Part shown: in pieces, positions 37,316-46,038 of the stretch
Layout of the letters: each line of letters opens with the position of its first letter
Numbering within the stretch: the stretch's first letter is position 1
Source of the DNA: Streptomyces pyxinae
GTDB lineage: Bacteria; Actinomycetota; Actinomycetes; Streptomycetales; Streptomycetaceae
DNA length: 64,000 bases
Direction of reading: 5' to 3'
NCBI RefSeq assembly: GCF_024756275.1
Contig: NZ_JANUGQ010000030.1
Coordinates: 18,542-82,541 of the forward strand
Notes under the pieces: model-generated
What the model was told of the DNA's origin: nothing
Databases searched by the model: none
What the model saw: the letters and a program-made list of their open reading frames with translations, nothing else
Translations under genes and position numbers: made by a program

Positions 37316-38007
37316 GCTCCTCGCTCCTTCCAGTCGTCCTTGACCGTTGGACCGCGCCGGGCCGCCGGCTCACCGCCCACGAAGATCGCGCTCATGTGAG
37401 GCAGTTCACAAGCCCCGGCTGCTGGCATCCTAAGCCCGTCACTCTGTGATCTGCGACACGGGGTACGGCAACGAGTTTGTGATCTCCACCACCAGACGAA
37501 GGATCATGAACACCCCGGAAAGGCGATCTTCGTACGGCACGTGGTCAAGTGGCCACCAGAGGTGACATTCGACCACCCCGGCGCAGGTCAGGGCCGCCGT
37601 CCACTATCAAGTGCTGCCCATGACAAGCAAATTCGCCATGGACTCGACCGGGTGATAAAGGGCCGATTTCTCACCCTGCCGCCTGAACCGGTGGGAGCGA
37701 AGTGGACACGTGCACGCGTTCACGAACTACCGGACAGGGCTGCGGCTTGGCCCTCTGTGAGCTGCGACACCTTTCCACGCACCGTCAAAAACCGGGCTTG
37801 GCCAATGGTGTGAAGGGATGGTAAGCGCATGGCAATTCGGACGTTTCGCGGAAAAGCCGTGATCATGGGCCTGATCGCCCACGTCCGCATTGTCCGGTGT
37901 GGCGTCAATAAGGGGCCACGCGAAGCGGATTCACAGGTTCCGCCCGCAACTGTGGCGCACCCCACGTTTCTTGAAGGGAACCGCCCGCCCCTGATAGCGG
38001 TTGTCCC
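37316..38007. other. Long divergent intergenic region, nuoA / NlpC-P60
   Basis: About 690 bp without a convincing gene; the short open frames lack ribosome sites. It should hold the nuo promoter and Rex operator on the left (37395-37410), and the promoter and a long leader of the cell-wall hydrolase on the right. The right half is AT-richer than its surroundings. I looked for the c-di-AMP (ydaO) riboswitch, known upstream of some streptomycete cell-wall hydrolases, and did not see its conserved blocks. Confidence 0.5.
37395..37410. promoter_or_regulatory. Rex-type redox operator upstream of nuoA
   Basis: TGTGAGGCAGTTCACA is a 16-bp near-palindrome with TGTGA/TCACA arms, matching the S. coelicolor Rex operator pattern TGTGAACNNNTTCACA. 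It lies 80 nt upstream of nuoA. Rex represses respiratory genes when NADH/NAD+ is low, so nuo would be de-repressed by high NADH. Binding is inferred from the sequence. Confidence 0.75.
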
Positions 38008-38868
38008 ATGTCCCACTCCGCTCACATACCCAGCCACCGGAAGCCCCGCCGCAGCGCTTCCAAGCTCGCGCTTCGCGCCGGAGTTGCCGGTGGCGTCCTC
38101 AGCACCATCGCGGTGGCCGGTGCCGCCGGCCCGGCGAGCGCCGAGCCGGTGACCGAGACCATCGAGATGCCCACGCTCAACGCGGACCTGGTCCAGGACG
38201 TGTCGAGCGCCGTCGCCGCCTCCGCCGAGGCCACCCAGCGCGCCGCCCTCGACTCCGAGCTCCAGGCCCAGGAGAACGCGGCGGCCACCAAGGCGTTCGC
38301 CGAGGCCAAGAAGGCCAAGGCGGAGGCCGACCGCAAGGCCGAGGCCGAGCGCAAGGCCAAGGAGGCCGAGGAGAAGGCACGGGCCGAGGCCAAGGAGCGC
38401 GCCAACCGCTCCACCGAGCGCACCACCCTCAGCGCCTCGTCGGGCTCCTCCGACTCCGGCTCGGGCTCCTCCGCCTCGGACGACGGCGGCTCCTCCAGCT
38501 CCTCGCACGCGACCGGTTCGGCCGCCTCCATCGTGGACTTCGTGCGCGCCCAGGTCGGCGACGCCTACATCTCCGGTGGCACCGGCCCGAGCTCGTGGGA
38601 CTGCTCGGGTCTCGTGCAGGCCGCGTACCGGCAGATCGGAGTGGACCTGCCGCGCGTCTCCCAGGACCAGTCGACCGCCGGCACCCAGGTCTCCCTGGAC
38701 AACCTCCAGCCCGGCGACATCCTCTACTGGGGCGGCGCGGGCAGCGCGTACCACGTGGGCGTCTACGTCGGCGGCGGCAAGTTCGTCGGCGCGCAGAACC
38801 CGAGCACGGGTGTGGTGGAGCGGTCGCTCGACTACGACATGCCGTCCGGCGCGGTCCGGGTGCTCTGA
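38008..38868 (+). CDS. Secreted NlpC/P60 cell-wall hydrolase
   Basis: Cleaves peptidoglycan stem peptides outside the cell. Signal peptide with twin-Arg-like start (RKPRRSASKLALRAGVAG) and cleavage after ASA near residue 45. A charged Ala/Lys/Glu coiled-coil follows at about 70-135, then a Ser/Gly/Asp linker and the NlpC/P60 domain (about 172-286) with catalytic C199 in SWDCSGLVQ and H249 in AYHVGVYVGG. ATG 38008. It stands divergent to nuoA and ends at a strong hairpin. Confidence 0.93.
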   Translation: MSHSAHIPSHRKPRRSASKLALRAGVAGGVLSTIAVAGAAGPASAEPVTETIEMPTLNADLVQDVSSAVAASAEATQRAALDSELQAQENAAATKAFAEAKKAKAEADRKAEAERKAKEAEEKARAEAKERANRSTERTTLSASSGSSDSGSGSSASDDGGSSSSSHATGSAASIVDFVRAQVGDAYISGGTGPSSWDCSGLVQAAYRQIGVDLPRVSQDQSTAGTQVSLDNLQPGDILYWGGAGSAYHVGVYVGGGKFVGAQNPSTGVVERSLDYDMPSGAVRVL

Positions 38869-38898
38869 CCCCGGCCGTGGTCCGAAGGTCCTGAAGAC

Positions 38899-38949
38899 GG
38901 CGAAGGGCCGTCGCTCCCCCGCTCGGGGCGGGAGCGACGGCCCTTCGCC
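38899..38949. terminator. Strong terminator hairpin after NlpC/P60 gene
   Basis: A perfect 20-bp stem (ggcgaagggccgtcgctccc and its complement) with an 11-nt loop, 31 nt after the stop codon. Confidence 0.88.
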
Positions 38950-39120
38950 GTACGGGCGCCGCACCAGCCCGTGGTGGGCCCTTCGCCGCACCGGCCTGTC
39001 GTGGAACCCCTCGCCGTACTGCCTTTCCCGGGCTGGGCCACGCCTTCAGCGCCACCCCGGTTCCACCGGGGCAAGCATCGGACGAGAAATTTCCTACCGG
39101 CGCGGCGCTACGTTTCAGGT

Positions 39121-39363
39121 ATGAGCAGCCACGCAGCGCCCCACGCCGCCGAGCGGGCCGGCAAAAGATCCGTGTCGCTCGCCCAGTCGTTGATCAAAGA
39201 AGTCGAGGAGCGCACCGGTAGGAACGGGTTCTCCTCCGTTGTGGCCGAGGCCCTGGAGGAATGGCTCGCCGCACAGAAGCTGCGCGAAATCGTGGCCGCC
39301 GACCGCGAGGCGTTCGGCCCCGTCTCCGCCGAAGCCCGGCGGCAGGCGGAACAGGAGTGGTGA
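39121..39363 (+). CDS. Ribbon-helix-helix-type antitoxin
   Basis: An 80-aa protein with a compact RHH-like core (KRSVSLAQSLIKEVEERTGR, then NGFSSVVAEALEEWL) followed by a charged tail typical of toxin-wrapping antitoxins. The ATG at 39121 was chosen since the longer frame is Pro/Arg low complexity. Its stop overlaps the GTG of the next gene, so the pair is translationally coupled; it should bind and neutralise the PIN toxin and autorepress. Confidence 0.75.
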   Translation: MSSHAAPHAAERAGKRSVSLAQSLIKEVEERTGRNGFSSVVAEALEEWLAAQKLREIVAADREAFGPVSAEARRQAEQEW

Positions 39364-39806
39364 GCAAGCGCCTCAAGACCAAGGCCAAGCACGAGGGCAC
39401 GCTCGTCCTGGACGCCCCGGGGCTTTCGCTGCACGTCGACGGCGACGAGGGGATGCGCGCCCGCATCGAGGTCGCCCAGCGGAGCGGCCGTCGCGTGGCG
39501 CTGTCCGCGCTGACACCTCTGGAAGTACGCCGCACCGGGGACGCCGCCAAGCGGCTCCAGTTCCATCTGCCCCGGTTCGACGTCAAGCCTGTCAGCGATG
39601 CCGTGATGGACGCCGCCGCGAAGCTGTTGGACGTGTCCGGCCTCGACGGACACGAATGCCTCGTGGACGCACTCGTGGTGGCCACCGCCGCGCTCTGTAC
39701 GCCCCCGGTGCTGCTCGTCACCTCCGACACGTCGCACATTCCGGCGTTGTGCGAGGCGGCTGAGGAGCTTCCCGGTTCACCAAGGGTGAGGATCATCAGC
39801 GTCTGA
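39360..39806 (+). CDS. PIN-domain (VapC-like) toxin
   Basis: A 148-aa protein with PIN-domain acidic residues in order: Asp in TLVLDAPGLS, Glu in LSALTPLEVRR, Asp in ECLVDALVVATAA, and Asp in LLVTSDTSHIPAL. These would bind Mg2+ or Mn2+ for RNA cleavage. GTG 39360 overlaps the antitoxin stop. The first Asp is followed by Ala-Pro rather than the more usual Thr-x, but the overall order fits. Confidence 0.75.
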   Translation: MSKRLKTKAKHEGTLVLDAPGLSLHVDGDEGMRARIEVAQRSGRRVALSALTPLEVRRTGDAAKRLQFHLPRFDVKPVSDAVMDAAAKLLDVSGLDGHECLVDALVVATAALCTPPVLLVTSDTSHIPALCEAAEELPGSPRVRIISV

Positions 39807-39866
39807 GAGCCCGACCGTCGTACGCCGGGCCGCTCGGCCTCTTCCTCGCGACCCGGCGTCGCACTG

Positions 39867-41150
39867 TCAGGCCCGGGGGGCCACCTTCGACAGCCCGTTG
39901 ATGATCCGGTCCATCGCGTCCCCGCCGGTCGGGTCGGTGAGGTTGGCGAGCATCTTCAGCGTGAACCGCATCAGCATCGGATGGGTCAGCCCGCGCTGGG
40001 CGGCGACCTTCATGACCTTCGGGTTGCCGATCAGCTTCACGAACGCCCGGCCCAGCGTGTAGTAGCCGCCGTAGGTGTCCTTGAGGATCCGGGGGTAGGC
40101 CAGCAGGGCGCGCTCCCGCTGCTCCGGGGTGGCCCGGGCGTGCGCCTGCACGATCACGTCGGCGGCCAGCTGGCCGGACTCCATGGCGTACGCGATGCCC
40201 TCGCCGTTGAACGGGTTGACCAGCCCGCCCGCGTCGCCCACCAGCAACAGCCCCCGGGTGTAGTGCGGCTGCCGGTTGAAGGCCATCGGCAGCGCGGCGC
40301 CCCGGATCGGGCCCGTCATGTTCTCCTCGGTGTAGCCCCAGTCCTCCGGCATCGAGGCGCACCACGCCTTGAGCACCTCGCGCCAGTCCAGCTCCCGGAA
40401 GGCGGAGGAGGAGTTGAGGATGCCGAGGCCCACGTTGGAGGTGCCGTCGCCCATGCCGAAGATCCAGCCGTAGCCGGGCAGCAGCCGGTCCTCGGGGCCG
40501 CGCCGGTCCCAGAGCTCCAGCCAGGACTCCAGGTAGTCGTCGTCGTGCCGGGGGCTGGTGAAGTACGTCCGGACGGCCACGCCCATCGGCCGGTCCTCGC
40601 GCCGGTGCAGGCCCATCCCCAGGGAGAGCCGGGAGGAGTTGCCGTCGGCGGCCACCACCAGCGGCGCCGAGAAGGTCGCCGGTGTCCGCTCCTCGCCCAG
40701 CTTCGCCGTGACGCCGGTGATCCGGCCGGTACGGTCGTCCACGACCGGCGCCTGGACGCTGCAGCGCTCGTACAGCCGGGCGCCCGCCTTCTGCGCCTGC
40801 CGGGCGAGCTGCTCGTCGAAGTCGTCGCGCTTGCGGACCAGTCCGTAGTCCGGGAAGCTCGCCAGCTCGGGCCAGTCGAGCTGGAGCCGGACGCCGCCGC
40901 CGATGATCCGCAGGCCCTTGTTCCGCAGCCAGCCCGCCTCCTCGGAGATGTCGATGCCCATGGCGACCAGCTGCTTGGTGGCGCGCGGGGTCAGCCCGTC
41001 GCCGCACACCTTCTCGCGCGGAAAAGCGGTCTTCTCCAGGAGCAGGACGTCCAGCCCGGCCTTGGCGAGGTAGTACGCGGTCGTGGCGCCGGCCGGGCCG
41101 GCCCCGACGACGATCACATCAGCGGTGTGCTCGGACAGCGGCTCGGTCAC
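39867..41150 (-). CDS. Geranylgeranyl-reductase-family flavoprotein (menaquinone-reductase-like)
   Basis: FAD-dependent reductase of isoprenoid double bonds. Rossmann motif VIVVGAGPAGATTAYYLAKA, the GGR-family PREKVCGDGLTPRA, and the second FAD motif GLLLVGDAGGLVNPFNGEGI. In actinobacteria such enzymes (e.g. mycobacterial MenJ) saturate one unit of the menaquinone tail, which fits the neighbouring menG and mqnC. The GTG at 41150 has gggagat upstream; an upstream start adds 18 unconserved residues. Divergent from a GNAT gene. Confidence 0.88.
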   Translation of the reverse strand: MTEPLSEHTADVIVVGAGPAGATTAYYLAKAGLDVLLLEKTAFPREKVCGDGLTPRATKQLVAMGIDISEEAGWLRNKGLRIIGGGVRLQLDWPELASFPDYGLVRKRDDFDEQLARQAQKAGARLYERCSVQAPVVDDRTGRITGVTAKLGEERTPATFSAPLVVAADGNSSRLSLGMGLHRREDRPMGVAVRTYFTSPRHDDDYLESWLELWDRRGPEDRLLPGYGWIFGMGDGTSNVGLGILNSSSAFRELDWREVLKAWCASMPEDWGYTEENMTGPIRGAALPMAFNRQPHYTRGLLLVGDAGGLVNPFNGEGIAYAMESGQLAADVIVQAHARATPEQRERALLAYPRILKDTYGGYYTLGRAFVKLIGNPKVMKVAAQRGLTHPMLMRFTLKMLANLTDPTGGDAMDRIINGLSKVAPRA

Positions 41151-41256
41151 GGCGGAATCTCCCGAAGACTCGAAATTGCTCGGAATTTGCGTACCCGAAG
41201 GCACCGGTCAAGGGCAGTCTATGGGGGTAGGCCGCCGCCGATCCGAAGGGCCACCG

Positions 41257-41832
41257 ATGACCCAGCTGCTCCCCGACGCCGCGCCGCCCGTGTCCGGGCC
41301 GTCCGACGCCTCCGCGTCCGCGTCCGCGCCGCCCGAGCCGGTGGTACGGCTCCGGGTGCCCACCGAGGAGGACGCCTACGCCTGGCACCAGCTCTTCGAC
41401 GACCCGGACGTCATGGAGTTCATCGGCGGCCGGCGCGCCGAGCTCTCCGCGTACCACGAGATCACCGCCCGCCAGCGCCGCCACGACGCCGAGCACGGCT
41501 TCTGCCTCTGGACCCTGCTGGACGACCAGGACCGGGTGCTGGGCTTCACCGGCGCCCAGCCCTGGCCGCGCCCCTGGGGGCCGACCGGTGAGATCGAGAT
41601 CGGCTGGCGGCTGGCCCGCTCCGCCTGGGGCAAGGGGTACGCCACCGCCGCCGCCCGCGCCACCCTGGACCGGCTGCGGGAGCGGGGTGTCCCCCGGGTC
41701 GTCGCCATGGTCCAGACCGCCAACCTCCGCTCGGTGGCCGTCACCCGGCGCCTGGGCATGACCCTGGCCGAGACGTACGAGGTCCCCGGCCCCGGCGACC
41801 GCCGGGCCCACTGCTTCCGGCTGGAGCTGTAG
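41257..41832 (+). CDS. GNAT-family N-acetyltransferase (RimJ/RimL type)
   Basis: Transfers an acetyl group from acetyl-CoA to an unknown amine or protein N-terminus. RimJ-like features: VVRLRVPTEEDAYAWHQLFD, EIEIGWRLARSAWGKGYATA with the acetyl-CoA loop, and VQTANLRSVAVTRRLGMT. A Ser/Ala/Pro N-terminal stretch precedes the domain. ATG 41257 after gaaggg. Alone on the plus strand among menaquinone genes. Confidence 0.85.
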   Translation: MTQLLPDAAPPVSGPSDASASASAPPEPVVRLRVPTEEDAYAWHQLFDDPDVMEFIGGRRAELSAYHEITARQRRHDAEHGFCLWTLLDDQDRVLGFTGAQPWPRPWGPTGEIEIGWRLARSAWGKGYATAAARATLDRLRERGVPRVVAMVQTANLRSVAVTRRLGMTLAETYEVPGPGDRRAHCFRLEL

Positions 41833-41904
41833 GGGCCGGTCCCGGAGCCGCGCCGGGGCGTCCGGGACGGGCCGGCCCGGTGCCGCGCCGGGGCGTCCCC
41901 GGCC

Positions 41905-42600
41905 TCAGGCCGCCTTGACGCCCCGGTGCAGGGCGACGATCCCACCGGTGAGATTGCGCCACGCCACCTTCGACCAGCCCGCCCCCTGGAGCCGGGCGGC
42001 CAGGGCGGGCTGGTCGGGCCAGCTCTGGATGGACTCGGCCAGATACACGTACGCGTCCGGGTTGGACGACACCGCCCGCGCCACCGGCGGCAGCGCCCGC
42101 ATCAGGTACTCCTCGTACACGGTGCGGAACGGTGCCCAGGTGGGGTGCGAGAACTCCGCGATCACCACCCGGCCCCCGGGGCGCGTCACCCGGTACAGCT
42201 CCCGCAGCGCCGCGTCGGTGTCCTGGACGTTGCGCAGCCCGAAGGAGATCGTCACCGCGTCGAACACCCCGTCACGGAACGGCAGCCGGGTGGCGTCGCC
42301 CGCCGTCAGCGGCAGCCAGGCGTTCCGCTTCTTGCCCTCCCGGAGCATCCCGAGCGAGAAGTCGCAGGGCACCACATAGGCGCCGGCCCGCACGAACGGC
42401 AGGGACGAGGTGCCCGTACCTGCGGCCAGGTCCAGCACCTTCTGCCCCGGCCGGGCCTCCACCGCCCTGGCGACCTCCCTGCGCCACCGCCGGTCCTGGC
42501 CGAGCGAGAGGACATCGTTGGTGAGGTCGTAGTTGGCCGCCACGCCGTCGAACATGGAGGCGACTTCGTGCGGCTGCTTGTCCAGGGATGCGCGGGTCAT
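41905..42600 (-). CDS. menG: Demethylmenaquinone methyltransferase
   Basis: SAM-dependent C-methylation of demethylmenaquinone, the last step of menaquinone synthesis. UbiE/MenG signatures: MFDGVAANYDLTNDVLSLGQ, the SAM loop VLDLAAGTGTSSLPF, ISFGLRNVQDTDAALRELYR, and the C-terminal NLTGGIVALHRG. ATG 42600 gives the standard length (231 aa). It lies downstream of the imidazolonepropionase-like gene and mqnC on the same strand. Confidence 0.95.
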   Translation of the reverse strand: MTRASLDKQPHEVASMFDGVAANYDLTNDVLSLGQDRRWRREVARAVEARPGQKVLDLAAGTGTSSLPFVRAGAYVVPCDFSLGMLREGKKRNAWLPLTAGDATRLPFRDGVFDAVTISFGLRNVQDTDAALRELYRVTRPGGRVVIAEFSHPTWAPFRTVYEEYLMRALPPVARAVSSNPDAYVYLAESIQSWPDQPALAARLQGAGWSKVAWRNLTGGIVALHRGVKAA

Positions 42601-42844
42601 CCCGTCATTGTGCAGCAGGCCCCGCGCCCGCCCGGCGCGCACCCCGCGCGGCGGCGGGCACGGGATCGGACGGGCGCCGGGGGCGGGATCGCAGGACCGA
42701 TGGGCCGCCGGACCGGACGGGCGGCGGGCTCGGGATCGCCCGGGCGGTGGAGACGGGACCGCCCGGCGGCGGGCGAGGCCGGCCGGCGGCGGGCGAGGCC
42801 GGCCGGCGGCGGGCGCCGGACCGGACGGGCGGCGGGCGCCGGAT

Positions 42845-43348
42845 TCAGGCCCTCCGGTACACCAGCCGCCCGCCGACGACCGTCACCAGGCAACTGCCGT
42901 CCCCGGCAAGGACGGTGAAGTCCGCGCGCCCGCCCACGACCGGCGGCGGCGCAACGGCGCCGACCAGGACGCCCGAGCGCTGGACGGCGGTCCGGACCGG
43001 GGCCCGGGTGAACGGCCCGGCGACCGCCGTCACCCCGCGGCCCAGCATCCGCTGCAGCCCGCGCCGGGCGCTGCCGCCCCAGCGGGTGTCGGTCATCGCC
43101 GTGCGCCCGGCCGGGAACGGCTCCGTACCGAGCTCGTCCGCCTCGCGCGGGTCCGGCCAGTACAGGGTCTCCAGCAGCCGTACCGCGTCCGGCTCGTACC
43201 GCCCCGGGGCCAGGCTCCCGGCCCACTCCCGGGTACGGGCACCGGCCCCCCGGGCGGCGGCCAGCTCCTCGTACGGGCCCACGGCCACGATCCGGTCCCC
43301 GTCGACCAGCAGGGAGTCACCCGACGGCGGCCGGTGAATCGTCAGCAC
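42845..43348 (-). CDS. Imidazolonepropionase-like (amidohydrolase-shell) protein, apparently degenerate
   Basis: Begins VLTIHRPPSGDSLLVDGDRI, the small beta domain of amidohydrolases, and ends with a matching strand (TVVGGRLVYRRA). The metal-binding catalytic barrel is absent, so it is unlikely to be a hydrolase. Proteins of this kind sit in Streptomyces mqnC-menG loci with no assigned role; this one (167 aa) seems shorter than those I recall. GTG 43348 preferred over 43363. It lies 36 nt after mqnC. Confidence 0.65.
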   Translation of the reverse strand: MLTIHRPPSGDSLLVDGDRIVAVGPYEELAAARGAGARTREWAGSLAPGRYEPDAVRLLETLYWPDPREADELGTEPFPAGRTAMTDTRWGGSARRGLQRMLGRGVTAVAGPFTRAPVRTAVQRSGVLVGAVAPPPVVGGRADFTVLAGDGSCLVTVVGGRLVYRRA

Positions 43349-43384
43349 GGCACCACCCGGCACCCGACTCGGTTCACCCGGCCC

Positions 43385-44584
43385 TCAGTTGGCGTCGATC
43401 AGCTTCAGCTCGGGGTGGGCCGTGCCGCCCTCGATCGCGGTGGAGGAGATGTGCGAGGCCACCCGGTCGTCCACCGGGTCATTGGCCGGGTCGTCGTGCA
43501 CCACCAGGTGCTCATAGGTGGTGGCGCGCTGCGCCGGGACCCGGCCGGCCTTGCGGATCAGGTCGATGATCTCCAGCCGGTTGGACCGGTGCTTGGCGCC
43601 GGCCGAGGAGACGACGTTCTCCTCCAGCATGATCGAGCCCAGGTCGTCGGCGCCGTAGTGCAGCGAGAGCTGGCCGACCTCCTTGCCGGTGGTCAGCCAG
43701 GAGCCCTGGATGTGGGCCACGTTGTCGAGGAAGATCCGCGCGATGGCGATCATGCGCAGGTACTCGAACAGGGTCGCCTGGGTGCGGCCCTTCAGATGGT
43801 TGTTCTCGGGCTGGTAGGTGTACGGGATGAACGCCCGGAAGCCGCCCGTGCGGTCCTGGGTGTCCCGGATCATGCTCAGGTGCTCGATCCGCTCGGCGTT
43901 GGTCTCGCCGGTGCCCATCAGCATGGTGGAGGTGGACTCCACGCCCAGCTTGTGCGCCGCCTCCATGATCTCCAGCCACCGCTCGCCGGACTCCTTGAGC
44001 GGCGCGATCGCCTTGCGCGGCCGGGCGGGCAGCAGCTCGGCGCCGGCGCCCGCGAAGGAGTCGAGACCGGCCGCGTGGATGCGGCTGATCGCCTCCTCCA
44101 CCGAGACCTTGGAGATCCGGGCCATGTGCTCGATCTCGGAGGCGCCGAGGGAGTGGATGACCAGCTGGGGGAAGGCCTGCTTGATGGCCGAGAAGTGCTT
44201 CTCGTAGTACTCCACGCCGTAGTCCGGGTGGTGTCCGCCCTGGAACATGATCTGGGTGCCGCCCAGCTCCACGGTCTCCGCGCAGCGGCGCAGAATGTCG
44301 TCGAGGTCGCGGGTCCAGCCCTTCTCCGTGTTCTTGGGGGCCGCGTAGAAGGCGCAGAACCGGCAGGCGGTGACGCAGACGTTGGTGTAGTTGATGTTCC
44401 GCTCGATGATGTACGTCGCGATGTGCTCCGTACCGGCGTACCGCCGCCGCCGCACCGCGTCCGCCGCCGCGCCCAGCGCGTGCAGCGGGGCCGACCGGTA
44501 GAGGTCGAGCGCTTCCTCGGGTGTGATCCGCCCGCCCTCGGCGGCGCGGTCGAGAACGGACTGAAGGTCGGCCTTCTCGGTCAC
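43385..44584 (-). CDS. mqnC: Cyclic dehypoxanthine futalosine synthase
   Basis: Radical SAM enzyme of the futalosine menaquinone pathway that cyclises dehypoxanthine futalosine. Fe-S motif C70-V-T-A-C74-R-F-C77, then the family's IMFQGGHHPDYGVEYYEKHF and a HYGADDLGSIMLEENVVSSA signature. Length 399 aa. GTG 44584 has aaggtga upstream. First gene of an operon with the imidazolonepropionase-like gene and menG. Confidence 0.95.
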   Translation of the reverse strand: MTEKADLQSVLDRAAEGGRITPEEALDLYRSAPLHALGAAADAVRRRRYAGTEHIATYIIERNINYTNVCVTACRFCAFYAAPKNTEKGWTRDLDDILRRCAETVELGGTQIMFQGGHHPDYGVEYYEKHFSAIKQAFPQLVIHSLGASEIEHMARISKVSVEEAISRIHAAGLDSFAGAGAELLPARPRKAIAPLKESGERWLEIMEAAHKLGVESTSTMLMGTGETNAERIEHLSMIRDTQDRTGGFRAFIPYTYQPENNHLKGRTQATLFEYLRMIAIARIFLDNVAHIQGSWLTTGKEVGQLSLHYGADDLGSIMLEENVVSSAGAKHRSNRLEIIDLIRKAGRVPAQRATTYEHLVVHDDPANDPVDDRVASHISSTAIEGGTAHPELKLIDAN

Positions 44585-45267
44585 CGGAGTGTCACCTTTC
44601 GGCGGTGGGCGGGGCATACAGCGCGGACCGGACCAGCCTACGCCAGCCCTCCCGCCCCTCGTTTCCGCCCCCGTCGCACCAGTTCACCGGGACCGCGGAA
44701 GCGGACCCGGCGGCGGCCCGGGACCACCCGCCGCCGGGCCAGTGGCCGGAGCCGGGGAGCCGGGGAGCGTGCCGGATCCTCCTCCGGAAGGCGCCCGTCA
44801 AACGACATCGCGCCAGAAAGAATGAGTTACGGCCATTCCCGGACGGGCAAAGCAACTCCTGCATCATCGAGGCGGCTCATTTTATTCGGACTGGGCGGTC
44901 CGGAAATCGCCGCCCCTGATTCCCGGAACAGCTTCCATCGACTATTTCTCGCCAGCTTGACCGATTAACCGTGCCGCACACGCCGACAACCCGACGCGGA
45001 CCGTCCGCTTCCGGCCCCCGCGCACGTCAACGCGCCTACACGCAAGGGTTTCAGAGGCGTGTTGCCCATGATCTCATTCACCATTGGGCCGGTTGATCAA
45101 TTAGCGAACAGGGAGTTACATTCCCTCTCGCACACCCCGGCAGAACAATCGGTTCGGCACGGGGAAAAATTACGGGGAAGAAGACCGCAGGGCGCGGGTT
45201 CTGCCTGGAAAACATCGCCTGCGCTGCCGCATGCCTTCTTCCCCGGCTCACGCACTGAGGAGTGTAC
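44585..45267. other. Intergenic region upstream of secreted-peptide gene
   Basis: About 680 bp without a convincing gene. The left part is the mqnC promoter region. From about 44810 to 45240 the sequence becomes markedly more AT-rich than its surroundings, consistent with acquired DNA and with a promoter and long leader for the secreted peptide gene. No clear tRNA or attachment site was seen. Confidence 0.45.
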
Positions 45268-45708
45268 GTGAAGCGCAACGCTCTGCGGGTGGCCGGTGTC
45301 TCGGCAATCGCCGCTCTTGCCTTCGGGATCGCCGCACCCATGGCGAACGCGACCAACGCGGCGCCGGTGCAGCCGGTCGCGGCGGTTCGGTCGGCCGTCG
45401 CTCAGCACACCGGCTCCGTCTCACTGCCCTCTTCCGACACGGCCACCGCTTCGGCCCCAGGTGTGCCCTCGGACGCCCAGCCCGCTCCGGCCGGCGCCGG
45501 CAAGGCGGTCAAGGCCGCGTGGGAAGCCATCAAGAAGTCCGGCCTGGCGAAGAAGGCGTACGAGGCCGCGAAGAAGGGCCAGACCGGCTTCATCGACTGG
45601 GTCGACAGCCTGTCCAGCTGGAACCCCGTGAAGTGGGCCGTCAAGGCACTGCCGGGCTACATGATCCAGGAACTCATCTCCTACATCATCACCCACTACA
45701 TGCCCTGA
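45268..45708 (+). CDS. Secreted cationic Trp-rich peptide, candidate bacteriocin
   Basis: A 146-aa protein: Sec signal peptide (about 1-28, VKRNALRVAGVSAIAALAFG, cleavage near ANA), an Ala/Pro/Ser spacer to about 75, then a lysine-rich amphipathic helical segment (GKAVKAAWEAIKKSGLAKKA) and a hydrophobic C-terminus with Trp at 111, 118 and 123. The C-terminal 70 residues carry about 10 Lys, 4 Trp, no Cys and a net positive charge, resembling saposin-fold class II bacteriocins such as aureocin A53 and lacticin Q in composition. GTG 45268 follows gaggag. A membrane protein and ABC transporter follow. Function is inferred. Confidence 0.6.
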   Translation: MKRNALRVAGVSAIAALAFGIAAPMANATNAAPVQPVAAVRSAVAQHTGSVSLPSSDTATASAPGVPSDAQPAPAGAGKAVKAAWEAIKKSGLAKKAYEAAKKGQTGFIDWVDSLSSWNPVKWAVKALPGYMIQELISYIITHYMP

Positions 45709-45774
45709 TCCATCCGCCTGTCGCCGGGACTCCCCGTCTCGGCGACAGGCGCCCGCTCTTCGAAAGGCGTACGT

Positions 45775-46038
45775 GTGGCTCTGACCCGTGAGACCGTGAT
45801 GCGCAACCTGTGGGCGTCACCCGCGCTCTTCGTCACCGCGTCCCTCACGGCCTTCGTCGTCGTGCGTTCGGACGCGGCGATCCGCGCGGGCTGGCTGTTC
45901 TACTTCGCCGGCTGGGTACCCCCGCTGATCGCGCTGGCCGCCTGCGCCGGCCGCGGGGAACGCCCGGGTGTCGGGGGGGTGTTCGCGCTGGCCGTCCTGG
46001 CCCTCTTCGGAATCCTCTTCTGGCTCAACCATGGCTGA
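45775..46038 (+). CDS. Small three-helix membrane protein
   Basis: An 87-aa protein with three hydrophobic segments (about 13-31, 38-56 and 66-84, e.g. WLFYFAGWVPPLIALAACAG). No family recognised. GTG start. Its stop overlaps the ATG of the ABC ATPase gene by 8 nt, so the two are coupled. It lies 66 nt downstream of the secreted-peptide gene and could be an immunity protein or a transporter partner. Confidence 0.65.
   Translation: MALTRETVMRNLWASPALFVTASLTAFVVVRSDAAIRAGWLFYFAGWVPPLIALAACAGRGERPGVGGVFALAVLALFGILFWLNHG

Noticed and set aside
37480..38007. c-di-AMP (ydaO) riboswitch upstream of the NlpC/P60 gene
   Set aside because: Known for some streptomycete cell-wall hydrolases, but I could not find the conserved ydaO blocks in this leader. 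An Infernal search with the ydaO model would decide.
44592..44867. 91-aa minus-strand frame upstream of mqnC
   Set aside because: Low-complexity Arg/Gly/Ser sequence without a ribosome site or a recognisable domain.
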